NCBI GenBank assembly: GCA_002840125.1
Contig: PGZF01000005.1
Span: 124,001 to 188,000, forward strand
DNA from: Gammaproteobacteria bacterium HGW-Gammaproteobacteria-15
Lineage (GTDB): Bacteria > Pseudomonadota > Gammaproteobacteria > Enterobacterales > Alteromonadaceae
Reading direction: 5' to 3'
DNA length: 64,000 bases
The notes below the pieces were generated by a model. It was not told where the DNA came from. It made no database searches and saw nothing but the letters and a program-made list of their open reading frames with translations. This document shows positions 8,338 through 20,510 of the stretch, one piece after another. Position 1 is the first letter of the stretch, and each line of letters begins with the position of its first letter. The position numbers and the translations under genes were made by a program.

Positions 8338-10403
8338 AAATCATAGATCTAATTGAACATATCTCGCAATCTGATGAGACAGGCTTACTCACAATCAAAC
8401 CTTTCACAGAAGTTGACTACGACCGCATTAAGTCAGTAGTGGTCTATAAAACAGAAAGCGTTAATTCAAAAAGGCATGGAGACATAACTTTTTGCGATGA
8501 TATGTGGCGAGGTCTTAACGCATCAGTAAATTTCACAACCCTCTCAGGTGCTGTAAAATATGAAGTCAAGTCCGTATTTTTACTCGCAAACTACAATGGT
8601 ATTTTTGAGGGTGGCAGTGGTATAAAATTTTCGTCCGTCTGTAACCAGATTAAACCACTAATAAGATTTGGTGAATTAATACAAGAATATAACGTTGATT
8701 CAATTGCCAAATTTAACTTACTACCAAGCTTGGTAAAGCGCAATCATTTCATCAATTTCTTTAAAGATAAACTCGTTCTTGATAACGCAGGTTCTTCTTT
8801 CAATCCGAAATTTTTTGAAGAAAACGTAAATTATGGACTGTTTTCAGAAGATACGCTGGTCATTTTCCGCGAGGAACTTGCGAAACTCAATATTTTTTAT
8901 GGAAGACAAGAAAAGCCGAAATCCTATCCAATAGTACCATCTGGACTCTTAAAAAAGGTTATCGCTGAGTGTGAAATGAAATTTGCTAGCGCTCGGGAAA
9001 TTATCAATGAGTGGGAGGCAGCAAATGATAACTATGTGAGAGCCATTCACAATGCAATTGACACAGGCATTCGATACAGCAACGCGTCTTCAATTGTCAA
9101 TAAAAGGAGTGAAATTAATACATTAGTTGAACCACTTCGGCTTGGTTTCAAAGCGCTGAACAATCTGAAATTACATGTTCTGCTATATATCCTAACTTAT
9201 ACAGGCATGCGTAAAGAAGAAGCGCTGTCTTGTGTCATTGGCTGCTCGAGCAAGCACGATGGAAAATATTATGTTGAAGCAGTTCTCACTAAAACAGATG
9301 AAACCAAAAAAACCATGAAATGGGTCGCAAATCAGGATACCCATGAAGCGATAGCTCTCCTCGAACGCTACGTAAAAGCAATGCATAAGCGCGCAATCGC
9401 AATCCTGGAGAATCCTAAGATCAAGATCACAGACGAATTTGACCATCAGCTGAGGCATGGATTAAATATGAATTTCTTATTTGGTGTAATCGACAATCTG
9501 ACATCAATAAAGTTTTCTGATGCCCACCTGGGTGCAAGGAGCTCAGCCCAGGCTAAAGAGCCTGATGGAAAAGAGCCGAAGTTCTCATTGCACAAGTTTG
9601 AATACGCACTTACGGCCAAAGACCTTGATCAATTAGAATCGTTAGGGTGCAACTATAAGTCTGTCAGGGGCCATAACCTAGGTGAAAAATACGTTGAGGG
9701 CGAGATATTTCATATTACGCCGCACATGCTGCGCCACAATTTTGCTTGGTTCATTATTGCTAATAGGCTGGGGGAATTAGACGACATTAAACATCAGTTT
9801 AAACACCTAGCCAGTTCAATGACGATGGTTTATGCATCACGCGGTTATGAAAGCCCAGATGAGATGATTGGCTTATTTGAAGATTTCGAGGAGCTGCTAG
9901 TAAACAACATCGCTCAAAACATCGCTACGGAGGCTGCTGAAGGCACTTTAACGGGTGAAGCAGGTAAACGTCTTAATAACGGTGCAAAAAGTCTAATTTT
10001 TAACGTCACGGCGTCTAACGGTTCAGATACAGGAAGAACGGTGAAACAGATTCACTTCAAGAGTTTGGATGCTTATAAAGTATTTTTAGCTGAAAATCTA
10101 AAAAATATTCGTGGTCTACCTCATGGATATTGTACAGCAGGCCCCGCTTGTAAGCTCAAAAATGTGGGCCTTCCAAGTGGCTGCGTATATTGCCCGAGTT
10201 ACCTCGTTACAGAGCAGCAGAGAGTACATTGGCAAGCAATGAAGAATTTTGCTGATGAGAAACTCGGTTTTTATAACCAGCTCCCTCCAGAAAAGCAATC
10301 AGAATACTCTCTGATGGCAGAAAGCTGGAGAGATACAAGTAACGCAGCCGATGTAATTCTTACAGACAAATCGCCACTTAAAGTAGAAGGAGTTGTCGCA
10401 TGA
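8334..10403 (+). CDS. Tyrosine recombinase with C-terminal Cys cluster, third gene of the trio
   Basis: A 689-residue recombinase. Catalytic boxes are visible: TYTGMRKEEAL (Arg near residue 291), HITPHMLRHNFAW (His and Arg near 464) and SSMTMVYASRGY (Tyr near 499). A C-terminal Cys-rich segment, CTAGPACKL followed by GCVYC (about residues 599-621), could bind zinc. The start is GTG at 8334, which overlaps the preceding stop as GTGA and has GGAG at 8323-8326; a longer in-frame TTG start is unlikely. It ends in an ATGA overlap with the next gene. The architecture resembles Tn554 TnpB and Gmt-type integrases. Confidence 0.75.
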   Translation: MKIIDLIEHISQSDETGLLTIKPFTEVDYDRIKSVVVYKTESVNSKRHGDITFCDDMWRGLNASVNFTTLSGAVKYEVKSVFLLANYNGIFEGGSGIKFSSVCNQIKPLIRFGELIQEYNVDSIAKFNLLPSLVKRNHFINFFKDKLVLDNAGSSFNPKFFEENVNYGLFSEDTLVIFREELAKLNIFYGRQEKPKSYPIVPSGLLKKVIAECEMKFASAREIINEWEAANDNYVRAIHNAIDTGIRYSNASSIVNKRSEINTLVEPLRLGFKALNNLKLHVLLYILTYTGMRKEEALSCVIGCSSKHDGKYYVEAVLTKTDETKKTMKWVANQDTHEAIALLERYVKAMHKRAIAILENPKIKITDEFDHQLRHGLNMNFLFGVIDNLTSIKFSDAHLGARSSAQAKEPDGKEPKFSLHKFEYALTAKDLDQLESLGCNYKSVRGHNLGEKYVEGEIFHITPHMLRHNFAWFIIANRLGELDDIKHQFKHLASSMTMVYASRGYESPDEMIGLFEDFEELLVNNIAQNIATEAAEGTLTGEAGKRLNNGAKSLIFNVTASNGSDTGRTVKQIHFKSLDAYKVFLAENLKNIRGLPHGYCTAGPACKLKNVGLPSGCVYCPSYLVTEQQRVHWQAMKNFADEKLGFYNQLPPEKQSEYSLMAESWRDTSNAADVILTDKSPLKVEGVVA

Positions 10404-10864
10404 AAAATGAAACGCAAAAGTCAGGCACAGAGCTGTTAAGAGAAGCTTTGAACAAAATGATCGCCAATCCGACTGCAAAAATCAATATGAATACGGTCGC
10501 TAAGCAGGCAGGATTGAACCATTCGTTGTTCAGGAAAGCCTCTTACTCAGAGATCAAGTCAGAAATCCTTAATGCACAAAAGACCAGAGACACTGAGCTC
10601 GAGAATAGATCAAAAGACGAAAAAATAAGCATGCTAGAGGCGAAGCTGAAAAGCACCAAAAGCAAATTAAAGCAGCTGGCAGAAGAATCAGAAAGTCCTT
10701 CACCCAAAACTATCAAGGAAACTGAAGGTGCCATGATGGTACGACTGGTAGAAATGTATAGGTTTAATGATCTACTCAAGACTCAACTAGCTGAAAAGCA
10801 TGGTGAGAAAATAGATGAAGAAACAGGTGAGATCATCGAAATCAACTTTGAGAAGCGCAGATAA
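10400..10864 (+). CDS. Small coiled-coil accessory protein of the recombinase trio (GmtX/TnpC-like)
   Basis: A 154-residue charged protein. Residues 20-45 (TVAKQAGLNHSLFRKASYSE) read like a helix-turn-helix, followed by a long Lys/Glu-rich coiled coil (about 50-95). Position and type match TnpC of Tn554 and GmtX of Gamma-Mobile-Trio islands, small partners thought to help recombination or its orientation. The ATG overlaps the previous stop (ATGA) and is preceded by AAGGAG, so it is the last gene of the four-gene operon. The C-terminus (GEKIDEETGEIIEINFEKR) is acidic. Function is inferred from context only. Confidence 0.65.
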   Translation: MKNETQKSGTELLREALNKMIANPTAKINMNTVAKQAGLNHSLFRKASYSEIKSEILNAQKTRDTELENRSKDEKISMLEAKLKSTKSKLKQLAEESESPSPKTIKETEGAMMVRLVEMYRFNDLLKTQLAEKHGEKIDEETGEIIEINFEKRR

Positions 10865-10929
10865 TCTAATAGAGGGTATTACTAACGTTACCGTTTGTGT
10901 TATTAAATAAGAACAGATAAATGGTTTTC

Positions 10930-11049
10930 AAAAAGTTAGGCCTAGAAATACACTGAACCTTACAACACTTCATCAAAATCAATAAGCTACACTTCGTCCT
11001 GTTTATCACCGCGGTGGTAGTACTACCAGCAATAAATCGGCGAATACGC
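10930..11049 (-). pseudogene. uspA 3'-end fragment (duplicate of the uspA tail at 22.8 kb)
   Basis: About 120 bases closely match the 3' end and terminator region of the uspA gene at 22757-22887, including a 24-base identical block. On the minus strand it encodes RIRRFIAGSTTTAVINRTKC, the last Usp motif (compare RIRQFIVGSTTTAMIS), but the stop codon is lost. There is no 5' part. It breaks off exactly where an EAL fragment begins on the opposite strand. Confidence 0.7.
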
Positions 11050-11224
11050 AGAAGTAGTAACGACTATACTGTCACTTGCAGTAGCTCTTAACCTGGAAGT
11101 TGTTGCGGAGGGTGTTGAGACGCAAGAACAACTCGACTTTTTGATTGAAAATGGTTGTAAATTTTTCCAGGGATATTTACTAAGTAAACCGCTGCTTGCT
11201 GAGCATTTACGCGAAGGCTGTTAA
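11048..11224 (+). pseudogene. EAL-domain phosphodiesterase 3' fragment
   Basis: The open frame ending in TAA at 11222-11224 encodes the classical end of an EAL domain (ILSLAVALNLEVVAEGVETQ, then FFQGYLLSKPL). Nothing upstream encodes the catalytic EAL region; sequence homology switches abruptly to the uspA fragment at about 11049. It is a non-functional remnant. It is not a copy of the EAL protein at 44134-46386, whose tail differs clearly. Confidence 0.8.
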
Positions 11225-11259
11225 GCTTTTTGAACTCCTGAAACCGAAGCGGGTTGTTT

Positions 11260-12093
11260 ATGCTAACAAATGAAGACGTATTAACCAGAAATAACGTAAA
11301 AATAGTCGGCACTGGCGAACAAGTGATGCTGATGGCACATGGGTTTGGCTGTAATCAGCAAATGTGGCGCTTTCTGATCCCTGAGCTTTATCAGCAATAT
11401 AAAATAGTATTGTTTGATTACGTTGGTTCTGGCGAGTCTAATCTGGCGGCCTATTCAAAGCAGAAATATGCCAACCTTGAAGGCTATGCGCAGGATATTG
11501 TAGATATTTGCAATACACTGGATTTACGCAACGTCATTCTGGTTGGCCATTCTGTCAGCAGCATCATCAGTCTAATAGCGGCTCAGCAGATCCCTGACAG
11601 AATTAGTAGCCTGGTGATGGTATGCCCGTCTCCCTGTTTTCTGAATTTGCCGCCTGAGTATTATGGTGGTTTTAATCAGCAAGACCTGAGTGAACTCATT
11701 GACCTGATGGATAAAAACTATATTGGCTGGGCACAATATTTGGCACCGTTGGTAACCGGTAACATAGAAAAAAATTCCATTACCGACGAACTTACCGATA
11801 GCTTTTGCAGTACAAACCCGGTTACAGCAAAATCATTTGCCAAGGCAACTTTTTTCTCTGATTACAGAGCTTTATTGCCGAAAAATACCCACCCTGTGTT
11901 ACTGCTTCAAAGTGAAAACGATGCCTTAGCTTCACTGTTTATTGGACAGTATATGAAAACGCATACGCCCCACAGCAGCTTGCATGTTATTCAGGCAAAA
12001 GGCCATTGCCTGCATATGACACATCCACACGAGGTCGCAAAGCGGATACAAACATTTATAGATGCCATACCTTTGAGTGACGCAACGGTATGA
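11260..12093 (+). CDS. rsbQ: RsbQ-like alpha/beta hydrolase
   Basis: A 277-residue hydrolase of the RsbQ / KAI2 / D14 group. In Bacillus, RsbQ serves the PAS phosphatase RsbP, probably by making or handling a small hydrophobic signal. The triad is visible as Ser98 (GHSVSS), Asp221 (SENDA) and His249 (KGHCLH), each two residues from the B. subtilis RsbQ positions. The family hallmarks HGFGCNQQMW, FDYVGSGES and FFSDYR are also present. ATG 11260 is chosen over an upstream TTG. The gene overlaps the following PAS-GGDEF gene by four bases (ATGA), so here the hydrolase seems to feed a c-di-GMP output instead of a phosphatase. Confidence 0.88.
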   Translation: MLTNEDVLTRNNVKIVGTGEQVMLMAHGFGCNQQMWRFLIPELYQQYKIVLFDYVGSGESNLAAYSKQKYANLEGYAQDIVDICNTLDLRNVILVGHSVSSIISLIAAQQIPDRISSLVMVCPSPCFLNLPPEYYGGFNQQDLSELIDLMDKNYIGWAQYLAPLVTGNIEKNSITDELTDSFCSTNPVTAKSFAKATFFSDYRALLPKNTHPVLLLQSENDALASLFIGQYMKTHTPHSSLHVIQAKGHCLHMTHPHEVAKRIQTFIDAIPLSDATV

Positions 12094-12971
12094 CGTGTGA
12101 ATATCCACTAGATAATTTCCCTTGTGGCTTGGTTGTTACCACCGTAGAAGAGCGGCGCGTATTGTCAGCAAACCAATACTTTTATCTTGTTAGTCAGCGA
12201 GAGCCTTGTAGTGTTGAGCGAATTGGCAACGTGCTTACACCGGCATCTAAGATTGTTGTAGAAAGTTTTATTATGCCGATGTTATTGCATCAGGGGCATT
12301 GTGAAGAGATTCAGTTAACGTTAGAAACACCGCAGTTAGAACGCGTGCCCATTTTGGTAAATGCTAAAATCGTCACTGCAGGTAGCCGTTCAATCTATTG
12401 GGTGATAACAACAGCACAGCAACGCGATAGTTTGTATCAAGAGTTGATTAATCTTCGTAACGATTTGGAAATTAGAGCTGAAAAACTCGAGGTGCTGTCG
12501 CAAACCGATGAGCTTACCGGCTTGATGAACCGGCGCGCCTTTGTTTTACAGGCTAATGCGCTGATTAAACAAGCAAACCGCCTGCAAAACGCCTATTCGT
12601 TTTTAATGCTCGACATTGACCACTTCAAAGACATCAATGACCAGTATGGCCATGATATTGGTGATGAAGTATTACGAAAAATTGCTCAACTGTTAAAGAA
12701 CAACTGCCGCGAGAGCGACATTTTGGCGCGTATTGGTGGTGAAGAATTTGCCATTTTCACCATGAACAGCGGTAACACTGTACCAGCACATTTTGCGGAA
12801 AAACTGCTTGCTGTGATTAGAACTGAAAAAATACACGGTATCGACGTAACAGTAAGCATAGGTGTTGCAACATCCCTTACCGGGAGCTTTGAAGAGCTAT
12901 ACAAAGCAGCAGACCTGCTACTTTATGACGCGAAACATAGAGGCAGAGACCAGTGTTCTTCTTCAGATTAA
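12090..12971 (+). CDS. PAS-like / GGDEF diguanylate cyclase paired with RsbQ
   Basis: A 293-residue soluble diguanylate cyclase (2 GTP to c-di-GMP). Residues 1-110 form a PAS-like sensor (FPCGLVVTTVEERRVLSANQ), followed by a coiled linker (about 112-135) and a GGDEF domain with DELTGLMNRRAF, MLDIDHFKDIND and an active-site GGEEF at 216-220. An RxxD product-inhibition site (RESD, 207-210) sits five residues before it. All catalytic elements look intact. It is translationally coupled to the RsbQ-like hydrolase, so the hydrolase product is the likely PAS ligand. No transmembrane segment is seen. A 205-base gap follows with no clear feature except a hairpin near 13144. Confidence 0.88.
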   Translation: MTCEYPLDNFPCGLVVTTVEERRVLSANQYFYLVSQREPCSVERIGNVLTPASKIVVESFIMPMLLHQGHCEEIQLTLETPQLERVPILVNAKIVTAGSRSIYWVITTAQQRDSLYQELINLRNDLEIRAEKLEVLSQTDELTGLMNRRAFVLQANALIKQANRLQNAYSFLMLDIDHFKDINDQYGHDIGDEVLRKIAQLLKNNCRESDILARIGGEEFAIFTMNSGNTVPAHFAEKLLAVIRTEKIHGIDVTVSIGVATSLTGSFEELYKAADLLLYDAKHRGRDQCSSSD

Positions 12972-13143
12972 AAACTCATAGCCTCTTGGTAGAACCCTAA
13001 TGCATCAAGATGGTAGTCTAATGAGCAAGCAAAGCGACAACCCCATGATGGGTGTAAATATTTAGTAATAAAATATAGATTTAGCAAGCTCAGCCACTGA
13101 ACGTTAGCCAGATGAAGTGTTGGCCTTCCTTACCCCCTTCAAA

Positions 13144-13169
13144 GGCACGGTCAGTATGTTGACCGTGCC
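13144..13169 (-). terminator. Hairpin terminator at the end of the czc operon
   Basis: Perfect 10-base inverted repeat GGCACGGTCA / TGACCGTGCC with a six-base loop, eight bases beyond the last stop codon of the minus-strand metal operon. The T run is short, so termination strength is uncertain. Confidence 0.6.
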
Positions 13170-13176
13170 CTTATAA

Positions 13177-13509
13177 CTAAAAATAGTTAACGGGCTTTAC
13201 ATCTAATACCTGGCCGTTGTTGGCGATTTTAAAAAAGATCTGTTGAGCTTTGCTGCTATTAACCGCGCTCACTATGTAAAAGCCCTCTTCAATGCTGACG
13301 ACCGAGAATTGCTTTGCCTCCAGCGCTTTCCATGACGTATCCAATTTGCCGACAGCAAAACCAAAATCTTTAAACGTCATCTGCTGCACCGACTTCACCG
13401 CGATAGCCACAGCCTGTTGGCTGCTAATGATTCCGTGGTCCGCATGAGCCATTGCGCCGCCGCTCATTAATATGCAGCACAGCGCTGCTGCTGAAACTAA
13501 TTTTTTCAT
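13177..13509 (-). CDS. Small periplasmic protein of the metal operon (DUF6488-like)
   Basis: A 110-residue exported protein. Residues 1-22 are a signal peptide ending in AMAHA; the mature part is short, with no Cys and few His. It resembles DUF6488 proteins found beside heavy-metal efflux genes, and its layout (a helix, then ..GFYIVSAVN.. and ..NNGQVLDVKPVNYF) recalls small PepSY-like folds. The start is the ATG at 13509, which has GGAG seven bases upstream; a longer start overlaps that site. It is the last gene of the operon that begins with the BlaI-type repressor. A role in metal handling is inferred from position. Confidence 0.65.
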   Translation of the reverse strand: MKKLVSAAALCCILMSGGAMAHADHGIISSQQAVAIAVKSVQQMTFKDFGFAVGKLDTSWKALEAKQFSVVSIEEGFYIVSAVNSSKAQQIFFKIANNGQVLDVKPVNYF

Positions 13510-13536
13510 TTGAATCTCCAAGTTATGTGGGTTGAA

Positions 13537-14064
13537 TTATTGCTTCAGACCAATGATGTCATACTGGCCTTTTACCATTAGTTGTACCGCAACCGGTTTA
13601 TCCGACTTGTTTTTCCAGTACCAGCCATGTGAGCCTGCGAAAGGCGCGGTAAAACTGCCTTTAACCTCACTATTGGTGGCGATGGTGTAGCTCTCAAAGT
13701 AACCCGTGGTATCGCCCTCAGGCTCACCATGCAGGTCGTAGTACAAAGACTCGCCATCGGTCAGCCATTCGAAAGTCATTTTGGCGTATTGTGGCATGGC
13801 AAATTTGTACTCAATGCCGCGACCTGCCGGCACTACGATTTCAATCGTTTGAAACTCAGCACTGCCCTTTGCTAATGCCTGTGCTGCAGCAGGTTCAGCG
13901 TTTGCCGCCTGTGCGATACTGGTCAAGCCCAGCTGTTTGCCAATCCCTGTCGGGTCAATGTTGTACTCGGCAGGAAGAATTAACGTTACCAGTGCAATAA
14001 CTGCGACAACTGCCGCCGCCACGCTGGCTTTAACCAAGGTTTTTGTGCTTACCGTATGTTGCAT
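13537..14064 (-). CDS. Membrane-anchored periplasmic protein of the metal operon
   Basis: A 175-residue protein with one N-terminal membrane anchor (about residues 10-30, VKASVAAAVVAVIALVTLIL) and a periplasmic beta-rich domain (residues 60-175) with conserved-looking aromatic patches (MTFEWLTDGESLYYDLHGE, GSHGWYWKN). Proteins of this kind are annotated as transmembrane anchor proteins beside CzcCBA and HupE genes. It lies between the HupE-like gene and the last small gene of the operon, 47 and 27 bases from each. No enzymatic motif is visible. Confidence 0.65.
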   Translation of the reverse strand: MQHTVSTKTLVKASVAAAVVAVIALVTLILPAEYNIDPTGIGKQLGLTSIAQAANAEPAAAQALAKGSAEFQTIEIVVPAGRGIEYKFAMPQYAKMTFEWLTDGESLYYDLHGEPEGDTTGYFESYTIATNSEVKGSFTAPFAGSHGWYWKNKSDKPVAVQLMVKGQYDIIGLKQ

Positions 14065-14111
14065 AGTGTTCTCTTCGTTGTTCAGTAAATTAAGTAATGT
14101 TGTTTAGTAAA

Positions 14112-17943
<3,832 letters not shown>

Positions 17944-17951
17944 TTACGCTC

Positions 17952-19202
17952 CTAGTGGTCGTGAGAGGCGCCAGACTTTTCAATGTCGGCTTTTAGGATA
18001 AAGCTGTTCTGGCTGACGTACTCCGTGCCAGGTTTCAGGCCACCGAGCACTTCAATCCATTCGCCGTCATGGCGTCCCAGCTCCAGCATGCGAACTTCGT
18101 ATTGCTCGCCGACTTTGGCATACACCACGGTAAAATCCCGAAACGCTTGCAGGCCGGTGCGTTTAACAGCCAGAGGCACATCTATTGTGGCCACTTCAAT
18201 CTGAGCAGTGACAAAACTGCCGGCAGTAAATTCATTCTGACTATTTGGCAGCATTACCCAGACAATGCGGGCCTGGTCATCGCGTACCTGTGGCTCTACA
18301 AAGGCAATACTGCCACTGTATGTATTGTCTAAGCCTTCTACTTTTAAGTTAACCGGGGAGCCGAGCCGGACTTTTTGATAATCATTAGGGTATACCGCCA
18401 GCTTTGCCACGTAGTGGCTGAGGTCGGAAATTGTCAGCAAAGCACGACCAGCGGTTTGCTCTCCGTTACCGGCAAACTGTTGTGTGACGACACCTGTTAA
18501 GGGAGCCTTCACCTGATAGGGCTGCAAACTCTCGTTGCTTTCGATTGTTAGTAAGGTTTGGCTTGTTTTTACTGTGTCACCAAGCGCGACATGCAACTTA
18601 GTAATTTCACCATCAAACCGGGCCGCAATAGTGCGCTCTGCACCGGCTGGCAGTGCCAGCGTGCCATAAGCAGGGATCGTCTGGTGCAAGGTGGTAGGGC
18701 CTGCTACGTCGGTTTGAATGTCCATCGCCTCAGCCACGGCCTGTTCGATAGTGGTTCGGCCTTCAAAATTGTCATACTGCCAACGGTATGACTTGCCCTG
18801 ATGTTTCGCTGTGATCGTTACCACAAAAGAATGCGGCTCGAATATTTGCATATCGCCGCGCAGTAAATCACCCTGTGCAACAAAGTTGATATCGTCCACA
18901 CCATCGCCTAGGCGGGTTAACTTGATATTCAAATCTACTGTTGCCGGGTCGACCGCTTTACCGCCAGCAGTAACCCACACCCGAAATTCAGGCGGTACAC
19001 CGGTTTCAAAAATTGCCAGCTCCAACGCAAACTCATTGTCGCGTAGCATCCGCCCCCCGTGTGGGCCCTTTTCTGGTTCGGCTTGCTCTGCAACAGGTGC
19101 CGATGCCGCCATTATTGTTGCAGGTAAAAAAGCGCTGGTGGCCATGCCTATATTCAGTAATAGCGCCAGACTGATTGACGAAAACGTGCTGTTATTTTTC
19201 AT
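17952..19202 (-). CDS. CzcB-type periplasmic adaptor of RND pump
   Basis: A membrane-fusion protein (416 residues) linking the CzcA-like pump to its outer-membrane channel. A signal sequence (1 to about 35) is followed by an N-terminal metal-pump-associated region (GPHGGRMLRDNEFALELAIF), a barrel-sandwich hybrid domain (ESNESLQPYQVKAPLTGVVT) and beta-barrel domains. The C-terminus is SGASHDH. The start is uncertain: ATG at 19202, or GTG at 19214, which overlaps the previous stop as GTGA; the ATG has a weak GTGAG in front. Third from last of the pump genes in transcription order TolC, CzcB, CzcA. Confidence 0.88.
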   Translation of the reverse strand: MKNNSTFSSISLALLLNIGMATSAFLPATIMAASAPVAEQAEPEKGPHGGRMLRDNEFALELAIFETGVPPEFRVWVTAGGKAVDPATVDLNIKLTRLGDGVDDINFVAQGDLLRGDMQIFEPHSFVVTITAKHQGKSYRWQYDNFEGRTTIEQAVAEAMDIQTDVAGPTTLHQTIPAYGTLALPAGAERTIAARFDGEITKLHVALGDTVKTSQTLLTIESNESLQPYQVKAPLTGVVTQQFAGNGEQTAGRALLTISDLSHYVAKLAVYPNDYQKVRLGSPVNLKVEGLDNTYSGSIAFVEPQVRDDQARIVWVMLPNSQNEFTAGSFVTAQIEVATIDVPLAVKRTGLQAFRDFTVVYAKVGEQYEVRMLELGRHDGEWIEVLGGLKPGTEYVSQNSFILKADIEKSGASHDH

Positions 19203-19210
19203 AATTTGTC

Positions 19211-20497
19211 TCACTGAGAAATAGAAGTACCGGTCAGGCGCTGAATTTCGATGTGCTGCAAATGCAGACTCTCAAACGCCTCAAGCAGTTGGGACTGGGC
19301 ACTGAGCAATTCCCGGCGCACCCCGCTGTATTGGTTGTAACTGAGTTGCCCTTGCTCAAAGGCATTACTTGCCTCTGTCAGCGCCTGCTCTAAGGTGGGC
19401 ACAATCGCCGTTTGTACGGTATTAATAACATGCTGTGAATGCGCCATTTCCTGCAGCAAAACATACAGCTGAGCATCCAGGGTTTGCATCAGGGCAGTTT
19501 GTTCGCTTGCCAACACCTCCTGCCGGGCTTGTAACGCTGCCAGCGTGCCGGCATTACGGTTGCTGTCGCCCCACGGTATGGACACACCGGCAACAACACC
19601 AAAGTCATCACTGGCTTCATAGCGACGTATCCCGGCAGTAAACTGCCATTGCGGTTTAGCGTCAATTCTTGCCAGCTCCATCTGCGATTGCGCAATGCGC
19701 TGAGCACTGCCAAATTGTTGCAGCCGTGGGTTTTGTTTCAACTGTGCCAGTTGCTCTTCAACTGGCGGGACTGCCGGTATGTTCAGTAAATTGCCGTTTA
19801 GCTGATACTGAGTGCCCGGCGCTCCCCAAAGCGAAGCTAACTGGTACTGGCTGGCATTGAGTTCATGCTCGACATCCTCTACCGCCAGTTCACGGCGGAT
19901 CAGCTCTGCTTTTGCCAGCTGTATTTCAACACCTGAGCTTTTACCGGCTTGCGCCCGTTTTGAAATGGCTGCCACCACGTCCTTTGCCTGCTGCAGTGCT
20001 AACTGGTTGAGCTTAAGACGCTGTTGTTTCACCAGAATATCGATAAAGCGTTTTGCTACTACCGCAGATAAATCAAGCGCGGTAATGTGCTTTTGCAACG
20101 CCAGCGTATCGGCTTCACTTTTTACCGCGCTAACCCGGCTGTCTATTTGCGCTTGCTGTAATAGCCAGGAAAATGTCAGTGTGGACTGCATTCTGTTAAT
20201 CCCGCTGTGCTCACCTGTCCCCAGCGCATCTTCAACCATAAAGTCGATCTGTGGCCGCTCGCCAACCCCCGCTTGCTCAATTCGGCCCTGCAAAACACGC
20301 TGTTGTGATACCAGCGTCTTTAAATCAGGGTGTTTTTCCAGTGTCAGCGTTATTGCATCTGCCAGGCTGATAACTTGGGGGCGTGCTGCGGGCTCTTCCG
20401 CAACGGCTGAAAGAGATAAACTTATCCCTATTAGCACCGCACAAAACCGATAGCCAATCGGTTTTTTGATTTTGCGTTTAAACAGCATAACTGTCAT
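19211..20497 (-). CDS. TolC-family outer-membrane channel (CzcC-like)
   Basis: A 428-residue outer-membrane efflux protein with a signal peptide (to about residue 33, ..LSAVAEE). It contains the duplicated TolC coiled-coil repeat (LADAITLTLEKHPDLKTLVS in the first half; QNPRLQQFGSAQRIAQSQME in the second) and the typical WQFTAGIRRYE / DFGVVAGVSIPWGDSN strands. It forms the outer duct for the CzcB-CzcA pump. It is preceded by AGGA and lies 13 bases downstream of the M56 peptidase gene, in one operon. Confidence 0.9.
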   Translation of the reverse strand: MTVMLFKRKIKKPIGYRFCAVLIGISLSLSAVAEEPAARPQVISLADAITLTLEKHPDLKTLVSQQRVLQGRIEQAGVGERPQIDFMVEDALGTGEHSGINRMQSTLTFSWLLQQAQIDSRVSAVKSEADTLALQKHITALDLSAVVAKRFIDILVKQQRLKLNQLALQQAKDVVAAISKRAQAGKSSGVEIQLAKAELIRRELAVEDVEHELNASQYQLASLWGAPGTQYQLNGNLLNIPAVPPVEEQLAQLKQNPRLQQFGSAQRIAQSQMELARIDAKPQWQFTAGIRRYEASDDFGVVAGVSIPWGDSNRNAGTLAALQARQEVLASEQTALMQTLDAQLYVLLQEMAHSQHVINTVQTAIVPTLEQALTEASNAFEQGQLSYNQYSGVRRELLSAQSQLLEAFESLHLQHIEIQRLTGTSISQ

Positions 20498-20510
20498 TCC
20501 CGGTCCTTAT

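Larger units (their letters stand above)
4044..10890 (+). mobile_element. Integrated module with tyrosine-recombinase trio (Gamma-Mobile-Trio-like)
   Basis: Four tightly overlapping plus-strand genes (4110-10864), clearly more AT-rich than their surroundings, lie between a broken host gene on the left and broken uspA and EAL fragments on the right. Gene order is recombinase, very large degenerate recombinase, recombinase, small coiled-coil protein. This matches the logic of Tn554 (TnpA, TnpB, TnpC), of recombinase-in-trio elements and of the Gamma-Mobile-Trio (GmtY, GmtZ, GmtX) islands. Assigning individual Gmt names needs a profile search. No cargo genes are evident between the recombinases and the right junction. 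Ends are approximate. Confidence 0.6.

Noticed and set aside
4110..10864. Prophage
   Set aside because: No structural, packaging or lysis genes; only recombinase-type genes.
10930..11049. Functional small gene from the uspA fragment
   Set aside because: No start codon, stop codon lost, and homology ends abruptly.
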